Below, piece after piece: positions 45,392-53,058 of a DNA stretch of 64,000 nt. The notes beneath the pieces are model-generated. The model saw only the letters and a list, made by a program, of their open reading frames with translations. It did no database searches and was not told the origin of the DNA. The position numbers and the translations under genes were made by a program. Origin of the DNA: Lachnospiraceae bacterium OF09-6 (lineage in GTDB: Bacteria > Bacillota > Clostridia > Lachnospirales > Lachnospiraceae); contig QUMM01000004.1 of the NCBI GenBank assembly GCA_003435055.1, positions 1 to 64,000 on the forward strand, in the 5' to 3' direction. Position 1 is the first letter of the stretch. Every line of letters begins with the position of its first letter.

Positions 45392-46632
45392 CAAAGAGAT
45401 ATCGCAAGAAGATTACAGTAGTGCTCTCCTTGGTATTACCTGTCATATTATTGTTTGCAATATTAAATTGCTTTACCACGTATGTGTTTTATGAAGATTA
45501 TAAATATAAAATGAATCTTATGACAGAGATTGCTGCAAAGGAAGAATTTTCCGGGCTGGATGCTGTTTCGGAATTGCTTAAGGATAAGGATATTGAAACT
45601 AACGAACAGGGAAGGCGATTATTGGAGCAATATGGATACTGGGGGAATAAAGGGAATGCATTTTATTCGCAATTCCGGCATCAGGTTATGGTGACCGATG
45701 CTGTAAGCACTGTGATATGCGTGCTTCTTTTGACTTTTTTACTTTATTGGAAGAAAAAAGAAGATGCGTGTCATCAGAAAATTTTAGACCAGTTGGAAGA
45801 AATTCTGATCAGATTCCGTGAAAATAAATTTGATGATTTACTGAAAACGGAAAATCATGCAGAACTGGAAAAATTGAATGACCAGCTTGAAGCAATCGGA
45901 CATCATATTCAGTTGATAAAGGAAGAAGCAAGGGCAGAAAAGGAAAACACGAAAGAAATGGTTTCTGATATTTCTCACCAGTTAAAGACACCGGTTGCAG
46001 CTTTGGATACATGTTTTAGTGTGCTGATGCAGAATGACTTAAGTGCCACAGAGCAGGAGGAGTTTCGTATCCGTTGTCGGAGTGCTCTGGATGGCCTGGA
46101 GACATTATTGCAGTCGCTTCTTGAAATATCTAAGATGGAAACTGGACTGATTCAGATTAATAAGAAAAAACTTCCGCTTATGGATACTGTCATATCTGCT
46201 GTGAACCGCACTTATCCTAAAGCGGATGAGAAAGAAATTGAATTCGTTTTTGACTATGAAAAAGAGCTGGAAACATGCACGATTATGCAGGATAAAAGGT
46301 GGCTTGGTGAAGCTGTGATCAACGTTCTGGATAATGCGGTCAAGTACAGTCCGTGTGGTTCAAAAATATTTATCCGGTTACAAAAAAGAAACGATCTTGT
46401 AAGAATGGAAATTGAGGATCAGGGAATTGGTATTCCGCAGAATGAGTATCACAAAATTTTTCAACGATTTTACAGAGGAAGTTCCAAGGAGGTCATGGAA
46501 AAGAGTGGTACAGGAATCGGACTTTTTCTATCGAGAGAAATTATCGAAAAACACGCAGGTACGATTACGGTAACCTCCGGCAAAAAGAAAAAAGGAAGCA
46601 CGTTTGTGATTCAATTACCATATGTTGGTTAA
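45388..46632 (+). CDS. Sensor histidine kinase, module 1
   Basis: This 414-residue membrane kinase has TM1 (about 8-33, ITVVLSLVLPVILLFAIL), an external loop of about 70 residues, and TM2 (VSTVICVLLLTFLLYW). The linker leads to the H-box MVSDISHQLKTPVAALD. The N-box is NVLDNAVKYSP, with G-boxes DQGIGIP and GTGIGLFLSREI. The start is GTG at 45388, overlapping the regulator stop (GTGA), with AGGAGG upstream. The small external loop could sense a peptide directly, or signal through the transporter. A terminator follows. Confidence 0.93.
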   Translation: MTKRYRKKITVVLSLVLPVILLFAILNCFTTYVFYEDYKYKMNLMTEIAAKEEFSGLDAVSELLKDKDIETNEQGRRLLEQYGYWGNKGNAFYSQFRHQVMVTDAVSTVICVLLLTFLLYWKKKEDACHQKILDQLEEILIRFRENKFDDLLKTENHAELEKLNDQLEAIGHHIQLIKEEARAEKENTKEMVSDISHQLKTPVAALDTCFSVLMQNDLSATEQEEFRIRCRSALDGLETLLQSLLEISKMETGLIQINKKKLPLMDTVISAVNRTYPKADEKEIEFVFDYEKELETCTIMQDKRWLGEAVINVLDNAVKYSPCGSKIFIRLQKRNDLVRMEIEDQGIGIPQNEYHKIFQRFYRGSSKEVMEKSGTGIGLFLSREIIEKHAGTITVTSGKKKKGSTFVIQLPYVG

Positions 46633-46641
46633 ATTTTAAGT

Positions 46642-46684
46642 GAGCAGAAATCTTACAATTCTGTAAGACTTCTGCTCGTTTTTT
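46642..46684 (+). terminator. Terminator after kinase 1, with TCTTACA/TGTAAGA core
   Basis: GAGCAGAA-A-TCTTACA (46642-46657) pairs with TGTAAGA-C-TTCTGCTC (46662-46677) before TTTTTT. The TCTTACA-N4-TGTAAGA core resembles an OmpR-type target and precedes the ABC genes, so it could double as a regulator site. Confidence 0.7.
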
Positions 46685-46745
46685 GAAAGTGAAATGAAAG
46701 ATTGCCCTGATACAATTTGGATGTAAGATGAAAAGGAGGCAACAC

Positions 46746-47420
46746 ATGAGTGTGATATTAGAAACCAAGCAGCTTTGTAAATTTTATGGCGCAGGTGAGA
46801 ATCAGGTCAAAGCGGTCAATCAGGTGGACATTCAGATTCAGCAGGGAGAATTTGTCGCAATTGTTGGAAAGTCAGGTTCCGGTAAAAGTACATTACTTCA
46901 TATGCTTGGAGGGCTAGACACCCCGACAAAAGGCAGTGTTACTTTAGCAGGGAAAGATTTATACAGGATGAAGGAAAATGCCCTTGCTGTTTTCCGCAGA
47001 AGAAAAATCGGATTTGTTTTTCAGGCATTTAATCTGGTTTCATCTGTTAATGTCTGGGAAAATATTGTACTGCCACTGGGGCTGGATGGAAGAAAAGTGG
47101 ATGAAGCGTATGTAAATGATATTATTGCAACTCTGGGGATTGAAAACCGGATTTATAATCTGCCAAATCAGTTATCCGGAGGACAGCAGCAGAGAGTAGC
47201 AATTGCAAGAGCACTGGTGAATCGTCCGGAAATTATATTTGCAGATGAGCCGACAGGAAATCTTGATTCTAAGACCAGTGATGAGGTAATCGCTCTGCTT
47301 AAGATGACAGCAAAAAAATATGGACAGACAATTGTAATGATTACCCATGATGACGAAATTGCACAGGTCGCTGACCGTATTCTGGCGATTGAGGACGGAC
47401 AGGTGGTGGATTTCAGATGA
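46746..47420 (+). CDS. ABC transporter ATP-binding protein, module 1
   Basis: This 224-residue ATPase is of the MacB/LolD/BceA class. It has Walker [20 protein letters not shown]-loop FVFQAFNLVSSVNVWENI, signature [15 protein letters not shown], Walker [16 protein letters not shown] and the H-loop in VMITHDDEIA. I place the start at 46746, directly after AAGGAGGCAACAC, not at the in-frame ATG at 46728. It overlaps the permease gene by four bases. Partner of the FtsX-type permease, probably exporting or detaching antimicrobial peptides. Confidence 0.95.
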   Translation: MSVILETKQLCKFYGAGENQVKAVNQVDIQIQQGEFVAIVGKSGSGKSTLLHMLGGLDTPTKGSVTLAGKDLYRMKENALAVFRRRKIGFVFQAFNLVSSVNVWENIVLPLGLDGRKVDEAYVNDIIATLGIENRIYNLPNQLSGGQQQRVAIARALVNRPEIIFADEPTGNLDSKTSDEVIALLKMTAKKYGQTIVMITHDDEIAQVADRILAIEDGQVVDFR

Positions 47421-49846
47421 AGACAATAAGCAGGATTGCATATAGCAATGACAAAAGGAACAGGACAAGAAGTATACTGATCATGATGGCAATCTGTCTG
47501 ACCACGATGCTGCTTGTTATCATCAGTACTGTGGGAAATGGGGTAATTCATTTACAGAAAAGTCAGGCGGCAGGATCATATGGAAGCAATTATGGTCTGT
47601 TTGTTTCCGCAGACGGATCGCAGTTAAAAGAAGTAAACCGCCGTGCGGAAATAGATGCTACAGGCACTATGTGCACCGAAGGTATCATAAAAGGCAATGA
47701 AAAAGGCGGGTTTGTCTGCATGGATGAGACTGCAAGAAAAATGCTCCCTTATAATAAAGAATATGAGTTGAAGGAAGGCAAGTATCCGGAAAAAATGCAG
47801 GAAATTGCCGCAGAAAGAGCATTTTTTCGTGCAATGGGGTATGGTGATGTAAAGATCGGAGATACGGTTACACTGGATTACCGCGCAGGGATGCAGTCAG
47901 AATATAAGCCGGAAGAATTTGTTGTCAGCGGAATCCTATATGATCGGGATGAATATACCATCGAGGCTTCCTATGTTGTATTCGGTTCGCAGGATTTTTA
48001 TAATGAGCGTGTTGCGGAGGGTGACAGGCAATATAATATCTATTTTACCTTGAGCGATTCTGCAAATGTATCTATGAATAATGTTGCGCCTGTTATAAAA
48101 GAAATCGCGGATTCCTGCGGCATTGACCAGAAAAACGTGATCATCAATGACCTCTACCTGCAGTGGGTATTGCAGCCGAGCTATGAAATGATTGTGGTTT
48201 GTGGAACCCTGATCCTCGGAATCGTGCTGTTTTCCGTTGTGGTCATTTATAATATCTTCCAGGTCGGGATCGTCCAGAAGGTTCAGGAGTACGGAAAAAT
48301 CAAGGCGCTGGGTGCAACCAGAAAGCAGATGAAGCAGTTGATCTTTCGTGAGGGCATTCTTCTGGCGGTTCCTTCGATACCGCTGGGGCTGCTGTTTGGT
48401 TTCCTGATTGCAAAAGTCAGCTTCAACTGGCTGGTGGAGCAGGGGAATCTGGTATCGTCCGGAATCAAGAACCATCAGGTGCCTCTGTTTTCACTGACAA
48501 TTATGCTCATCTGCATTTTTGTATCGTTTCTTACGGTCGTTTTGGCTCTGCGCAAACCCATGAAAATTGTTTCCCGGATTTCACCCATCGAAGCGACACG
48601 GTATCTTGACGGCTCCAAAACGCAAAAACAGGGCAGACGAAAAGGCAGAAAAGATGTCACCGTTTTCTCCATGGCAGTGGCAAATGTGACAGGCAATCCG
48701 AAAAGAACCATTGCTACGATTCTTACCATGGGGCTTTCCTGTGTATTGTTTGTAATTATCTCTAATTATGTTGGGAATATTGACACGGAGCACGAGGCGC
48801 GGATTGCAATCAACCATGGACAATTTGAGTTGCAGCTGGATTATTCCCAGAATTATGATGAAGCCTATTCGGAGAATAATCTGGACACAATCCTACAGAA
48901 CAACCCACTGAATGATTCAATGATTGAAGAAATCAAAAGTATTCCAGGAGTGACAGATGTCATGACGAGAGAGATTGTCTCTGTAAATCTGAACGGAACA
49001 AGATTTCCGGCTGATATTGTGAGTGAAAATGATTTTGATTTTATGCGCCAAGACGGGGATATTGGCTCTATGGACTATGATCAGGCGGTAAAGAATGGTG
49101 AAATTTTCTTTGGCTGGTCGGCGTGGATGGAACAAGATGGATATGCTCCGGGTGAATCTATTGTATTTGACTTTGAGAATGGAAGTGAAACCTATACCTA
49201 TCAGGGAAAGATTGCAGGATCCTTTGTAAGCGCGGACACTTATCTTGTCATTCCGGAAGGTGTATACCGTTCCATGAATCCGAGGGGAACAGCCTATGGC
49301 TATCTGTGGGTGGACTGTGATAAAAAAGATGTTGCATCTGTGGAACAGAGTCTGAATACTTTGATTTCTAATACTTCGCATATAAAAATGGATACCTATC
49401 ATGCACAGTTACAATCTGCAGAATACGCAAGCCGTATGATGAAGCTTGGCTGCTATCTGTTCATGGCAATTGTCGGTCTCATTGGGTTTATGAATCTGGC
49501 AAACACCATGATCATCAATATCACCACGAAGAAGCAGGAATACGGTGTGCTGCAAGCGGTAGGCATGACCAATAAGCAGTTGAATCTGAGCTTACAAATA
49601 CAGGGTTTGATTTTTACGGTTGGCACCATCTGCGTCGCACTTGCTGCCGGTCTTCCCCTTGGCTATGCACTGTTTTCCTATGCGAAGCATAATGGGATTT
49701 TTGGAATGAACGTTTATCACGTTCCTCTTATCCCGATTCTTGTTATGATTCTTCTGGTTGGTATTCTACAAATTGTGCTTTCCTGTGTTTTAAGCAGTAA
49801 TCTGAAAAAGGAAACGCTGGTAGAAAGAATAAGGTATCAGGGATAG
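47417..49846 (+). CDS. FtsX-type ABC permease, module 1
   Basis: This 809-residue membrane protein has two FtsX repeats. TM1 is near the N-terminus (ILIMMAICLTTMLLVIISTV), followed by an external domain. The first FtsX triplet is at about 258-380 (VCGTLILGIVLFSVVVIYN, EYGKIKALGATRKQMKQLI), the second external domain at about 450-640, and the final FtsX unit runs from about 670 (KKQEYGVLQAVGMTNKQLNL to the end). This architecture is shared with lantibiotic and bacitracin resistance permeases. It starts in an ATGA overlap with the ATPase. The Maff2-like fragment lies six bases beyond its stop. Confidence 0.93.
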   Translation: MKTISRIAYSNDKRNRTRSILIMMAICLTTMLLVIISTVGNGVIHLQKSQAAGSYGSNYGLFVSADGSQLKEVNRRAEIDATGTMCTEGIIKGNEKGGFVCMDETARKMLPYNKEYELKEGKYPEKMQEIAAERAFFRAMGYGDVKIGDTVTLDYRAGMQSEYKPEEFVVSGILYDRDEYTIEASYVVFGSQDFYNERVAEGDRQYNIYFTLSDSANVSMNNVAPVIKEIADSCGIDQKNVIINDLYLQWVLQPSYEMIVVCGTLILGIVLFSVVVIYNIFQVGIVQKVQEYGKIKALGATRKQMKQLIFREGILLAVPSIPLGLLFGFLIAKVSFNWLVEQGNLVSSGIKNHQVPLFSLTIMLICIFVSFLTVVLALRKPMKIVSRISPIEATRYLDGSKTQKQGRRKGRKDVTVFSMAVANVTGNPKRTIATILTMGLSCVLFVIISNYVGNIDTEHEARIAINHGQFELQLDYSQNYDEAYSENNLDTILQNNPLNDSMIEEIKSIPGVTDVMTREIVSVNLNGTRFPADIVSENDFDFMRQDGDIGSMDYDQAVKNGEIFFGWSAWMEQDGYAPGESIVFDFENGSETYTYQGKIAGSFVSADTYLVIPEGVYRSMNPRGTAYGYLWVDCDKKDVASVEQSLNTLISNTSHIKMDTYHAQLQSAEYASRMMKLGCYLFMAIVGLIGFMNLANTMIINITTKKQEYGVLQAVGMTNKQLNLSLQIQGLIFTVGTICVALAAGLPLGYALFSYAKHNGIFGMNVYHVPLIPILVMILLVGILQIVLSCVLSSNLKKETLVERIRYQG

Positions 49847-49851
49847 CAAGT

Positions 49852-49994
49852 ATTGCTGGGATATCCTCAGTATCATAACAGGACTTAAAACAGTAGTAAC
49901 CGCAATCGGCGCAGGTGTGGGTGTATGGGGCGTTATCAATCTTCTTGAAGGATACGGAAATGATAATCCCGGTGCAAATGCTCATGTGCGGTAA
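49852..49994 (+). pseudogene. Maff2/PrgI-region ICE protein fragment
   Basis: In one frame this stretch encodes WDILSIITGLKTVVTAIGAG, then VGVWGVINLLEGYGNDNPGA and a stop at 49992-49994. The second block is the hallmark of the small Maff2-family membrane protein of Tn1549-like conjugative elements. The normal N-terminus and the last helix are missing. It has no start codon or ribosome site. It shows that the flanking genes arrived with, or next to, a conjugative element now mostly deleted. Confidence 0.7.
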
Positions 49995-50057
49995 AGTAAC
50001 ACACAAGAATTTGATAGACAGCCACTCACTTTTCCGAATGTATTTACATCTTTTCTC

Positions 50058-50122
50058 TTGACAGGTTCACACAAATCGCCTATACTGTGCTTATCGAATA
50101 AGTACGCTTATTACGATAAGTA
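50058..50122 (+). promoter_or_regulatory. Promoter and nested-palindrome operator of the GntR gene
   Basis: TTGACA (50058-50063) and TATACT (50081-50086) have a 17-base spacer. From 50089, CTTATCG...CGATAAG encloses AATAAG-TACG-CTTATT, a palindrome inside a palindrome. AAGTACGC is then repeated. The position over the transcription start fits autorepression by the YtrA-like regulator. Confidence 0.7.
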
Positions 50123-50141
50123 CGCATGGTGAGGTGAGCAA

Positions 50142-50513
50142 GTGGAGATTATCATAAGTAATAGCAGTGATAAGCCTATTTACGAACAAATCTGTATGCA
50201 AGTAAAAAGTTTTATTATGGACGGCACATTATCTGCTGGCGAAGCCCTCCCTTCTATGAGAGCTTTAGCAAAAGATTTACATATCAGTGTTATTACCGTT
50301 CAGAGAGCATATGAAGATTTAGCGAGAGATGGATTTATAGAAACTGTATCTGGAAAAGGCAGTTTTGTAGCATCACAGAATAGGGAATTTATTCAAGAGG
50401 AACAGTTACGAATTGCTGAAGAACTTTTACAAAAGGTCGCAGAAATTGGTCGAGCACATGGCATTAGTCTTGGGCAAATGACGAATATTCTAAAACTATT
50501 TTACGAGGAATAG
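50142..50513 (+). CDS. YtrA-type GntR transcriptional regulator
   Basis: This 123-residue regulator has an N-terminal GntR winged helix: KPIYEQICMQVKSFIMDG, LPSMRALAKDLHISVITVQR, YEDLARDGFIETVSGKGSFV. The short helical tail has no ligand domain, as in YtrA, which controls adjacent ABC-transporter genes in response to cell-wall-active peptides. The start is a GTG at 50142, after GAGGTGAGCAA. It is followed after 15 bases by its ABC genes, forming the second transport module of this region. A strong promoter with palindromes precedes it. Confidence 0.92.
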   Translation: MEIIISNSSDKPIYEQICMQVKSFIMDGTLSAGEALPSMRALAKDLHISVITVQRAYEDLARDGFIETVSGKGSFVASQNREFIQEEQLRIAEELLQKVAEIGRAHGISLGQMTNILKLFYEE

Positions 50514-50528
50514 CGAGAGGTGACAGGC

Positions 50529-51394
50529 ATGGATAACAACATTTTGGTGCAGAATTTATGCAAGCAATTCGAGGATTTCTCTTTGGACAATGTTTCGTTC
50601 AAAGTCCCTAAAGGCAGGATTGTAGGTTTTATTGGCGAGAATGGTGCAGGAAAAAGCACTACTATCAATCTGATATTAAATGAACTAAGCAAAGATAGCG
50701 GACAGATACAAGTCTTTGGAATAGACCATACAATTCCAACTGTCAAAGAAAATATTGGCGTCGTTTTTGATGAATGTAATTTTCATGATGTGTTTACAGC
50801 CGCAGATATTGAAAAAATCTTGAAAGGAGTTTATAAGACATGGGATAGTAACCTTTTTTCACAATACTTGAAAAAATTCAAAATCCCGATCAAGAAAACG
50901 ATTGGCACATTTTCTAAAGGCATGAAAATGAAGTTGTCTATCATTTGTGCTATGGCACATAGACCTAAACTGTTGATTTTATGGACGAAGCAACAACAGG
51001 TCTTGACCCCGTTGTGCGTGATGAAGTATTAGACCTATTTTTGGAATTTATCCAAGATGAAGATTGCTCTATCTTCTTTTCGTCGCATATTACTTCGGAT
51101 ATACAAAAAATTGCAGACTATGTGATTTTAATTCATCAGGGAAAAATCATTTTCGAGGAACAGAAAGATAATCTTGTTTATAATTATGGCGTGGCAAAGT
51201 GCGGAAAAGAAAAATTTGCACAGCTTTCCTCTGATGATTATATCATACACCGAACTACAAATATGAGCGTGGAGTGTCTTGTTCATGACAAGGAAGCATT
51301 CAAACGAAAATACAAAAACATCATTGTGGATAATGCCACATTAGAAGATATTATGCTTTTCTATGTTAAAGGAGGTACATCATGCGAGGATTGA
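50529..51394 (+). CDS. ABC transporter ATP-binding protein, GntR module (frameshift)
   Basis: After repair this is an ATPase of about 288 residues of the YtrB/NatA type: Walker A GFIGENGAGKSTTINLIL, signature-region FSKGMKMKLSIICAMAHRP, Walker B/D-loop DEATTGLDPVVRDE, and the H-loop SSHITSD. The signature is degenerate (FSKGM), common in this group. The frame breaks in the T run at 50977-50980, just before ATGGACGAAGC; a one-base change restores it, though the exact original cannot be fixed. Start ATG 50529 after AGAGGTG. It overlaps the permease gene. Confidence 0.87.
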
Positions 51395-52014
51395 TATATA
51401 AAGACATATCCATTTTCTTCAAGAGTATTGATAAGAAACTTATTCTGATTGCAGCAGCAGCTATTGTTCTGCTTATTTTCAATGCTGGAATTTATGCTGG
51501 CTTATTTGCTTCCGTTATGTTTGCCATGACAATCGGTATGCAAAATATTATGAGTTTCGCAAGTGATGAAAAGGCAAGCTGGAAAAAATATCAATTAGCT
51601 ATGCCGATAAGCAATTTTACTGTTGTTGCAAGTAAATATGTTTCCGTAATATATACTGTTGCAATCAGCATTTTGGGAAGCATTGTGTTCAATAGTTTAT
51701 CCAGCATAATTTTTCAAAACTTTGATATGCTTATCTGGTTATTTTCGATTGCAGCAGCAATTATTATCCCATTATTATGGACAGGAATTTGCTTGCCATT
51801 AACTTATTGGTTTGGTTTTCGTTCTGCGCAAACTATGGGATTGATTGTGGTAATTCCAATGTTTTACTTTGTAAAATATTTTGAAGATGGGCCGGGAATG
51901 GCTGCTATGGTAAATTCTGTTCATTCATATGTGCTAATCACAGGGATAGCGGCAATTTTGATTTTTGGAATTTCCCTCATGATAAGCACCATTGGATATA
52001 GTCGCAAGAATTAA
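51382..52014 (+). CDS. ABC-2-type permease, GntR module
   Basis: This 210-residue integral membrane protein has six predicted helices (KLILIAAAAIVLLIFNAGIY, GLFASVMFAMTIGMQN, VSVIYTVAISILGSIVF, LIWLFSIAAAIIIPLLW, MGLIVVIPMFYFV, ITGIAAILIFGISLMIS). ASWKKYQLAMPISNF is the typical loop of ABC-2 proteins of the YtrC/DUF class. It pairs with the upstream ATPase, with which it shares 13 bases. AAAGGAGG precedes the ATG. A truncated radical-SAM fragment follows. Confidence 0.9.
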   Translation: MRGLIYKDISIFFKSIDKKLILIAAAAIVLLIFNAGIYAGLFASVMFAMTIGMQNIMSFASDEKASWKKYQLAMPISNFTVVASKYVSVIYTVAISILGSIVFNSLSSIIFQNFDMLIWLFSIAAAIIIPLLWTGICLPLTYWFGFRSAQTMGLIVVIPMFYFVKYFEDGPGMAAMVNSVHSYVLITGIAAILIFGISLMISTIGYSRKN

Positions 52015-52037
52015 ATCTGCAATTACCATTCAAAAAT

Positions 52038-52436
52038 AGCAAACCCAGCCGAGCCACACTAGATGAAAATTTCAAGAACGATATGGATTCTGCTTCGAGC
52101 ATTGAGCACCGTATCGCTGCTATGAAGCAGGTATATGAGGCAGGTATCCGTACAGTCTGTTTCGTATCCCCGGTATTCCCCGGTATCACGAATTTTGAAG
52201 CAATCTTTGAGTGGGTAAAGGATCAGTGCGATCTGTTCTGGCTCGAAAATCTCAATCATAACCGCAGCTACTTTGAAGCACTTGAAGTAAAAGCTGAGAA
52301 AATGGCTAAGAAGTATGATTGTGCTTTTGTGGATAATGAAATGCCTTATGGCAGAGTCCCGCAGGGGCATCCGGTGATCGTAGATTATTTCTATCATGAG
52401 GAAATCCGTGGGACAGATGCAAAGCAGAGGCGGTAA
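52038..52436 (+). pseudogene. Radical-SAM protein fragment with internal deletion
   Basis: In one frame the DNA encodes LDENFKNDMDSASSIEHRIA, AGIRTVCFVSPVFPGITNFE and CDLFWLENLN, then jumps to NRSYFEAL and FVDNEMPYGR, ending with a stop at 52436. This is the C-terminal half of a radical-SAM/SPL-like protein often seen in mobile elements. The Fe-S-binding N-terminus is missing and a block between LENLN and NRSYF appears deleted. No promoter or ribosome site is evident. It is non-functional. Confidence 0.65.
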
Positions 52437-52440
52437 CTAT

Positions 52441-52740
52441 TGATAAGTTCCCGCAAACCGATGAGGCACTGGACATGTTTCCACAAACCGATGAGGTAAA
52501 AAAGAGAGCAGTTCAGACGTCTCAACGCATGTGGAGACGGTTGCCTTGCTTTCCAAGGGTGAGGTTGACTCGAAAAAGATTCGGGTTGAGTTCTCTTTGG
52601 AAGATATGGATATGTCCGAATTTCAAGATGGGGCGACCTATACCCAGATTAAGGACTATGTGCTGGAGCATAGTGGGTTAAAGGTATCCAACCTGTATAT
52701 CTCACAAATTAAGCGAAAATGTGGTGATCTAACATCCTGC
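52441..52740 (+). pseudogene. Second rlmD 3'-end fragment
   Basis: Starting near a duplicated FPQTDE segment (RlmD proteins normally have DMFPQT here), the frame at 52528 reads HVETVALLSKGEVDSKKI, then DGATYTQIKDYVLEHSG and LKVSNLYISQIKRKCG. It is then cut off by unrelated sequence at about 52725. This is the RlmD C-terminus plus its extension, from a different lineage than the gene at 43060. Extra bases between FPQT and HVETV break the frame. It probably marks the far boundary of an element that entered rlmD. Confidence 0.7.
52527..52543. repeat. 17-bp direct repeat, copy 2
   Basis: This is identical to 44385-44401 (GCATGTGGAGACGGTTG), in the same orientation, 8.1 kb away, within the HVETV codons of the second rlmD fragment. 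Confidence 0.75.
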
Positions 52741-52889
52741 AGAATAGGACTATCTGATCTACAATGATCCGATTGGATATGCAGACCTTGTTTTGAACGG
52801 AAGCCCCGAAACCTATTTAAAAACTGTGACGGAATATAAACCCGTAGAGTCAAGCGGATATTCGCAATCCGCATTCGCTACTTGCTCAT
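52741..52889 (+). pseudogene. C-terminal fragment of an ICE-type protein
   Basis: One frame encodes YLIYNDPIGYADLVLNGSPE then TYLKTVTEYKPVE and a stop near 52887. It recalls tails of proteins carried by Tn1549-like elements, but I cannot name the family with certainty. It directly abuts the rlmD fragment. No start is present. Confidence 0.4.
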
Positions 52890-53014
52890 AACCGAATAAC
52901 TGCTTCGCAGTTTATCAGGAGGAGCTTGTACTCCTCTGATACAGCAAGTCCCCACCCACTGCTTATTGCTTTTCGCAACCCCGCAGAGGACTTCCTTGAT
53001 TCGGTTAAATTTCA
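52890..53014. other. Non-coding spacer, ICE-like
   Basis: No gene is seen. The sequence between the ICE-type tail and the terminator contains small stems (ACTGCTTCGCAGT; GGAGGAGCTTGTACTCCTC). It appears to be mobile-element intergenic DNA, judged from its neighbours only. Confidence 0.4.
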
Positions 53015-53049
53015 GCCCTCTGCCTTTTCATTGGCAGAGGGCCGTTTTT
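53015..53049 (+). terminator. Strong hairpin terminator
   Basis: GCCCTCTGCC (53015-53024) pairs perfectly with GGCAGAGGGC (53033-53042), followed by CGTTTTTG. It is oriented for plus-strand transcripts but may also stop module-2 mRNA arriving on the minus strand. Confidence 0.75.
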
Positions 53050-53058
53050 GCTTAACAG

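Noticed and set aside
44702..49846. A vanRS-type glycopeptide-resistance operon
   Set aside because: The two-component pair is followed by ABC/FtsX genes and there are no vanH, vanA/B or vanX homologues. The distant VanW protein is in a housekeeping setting.
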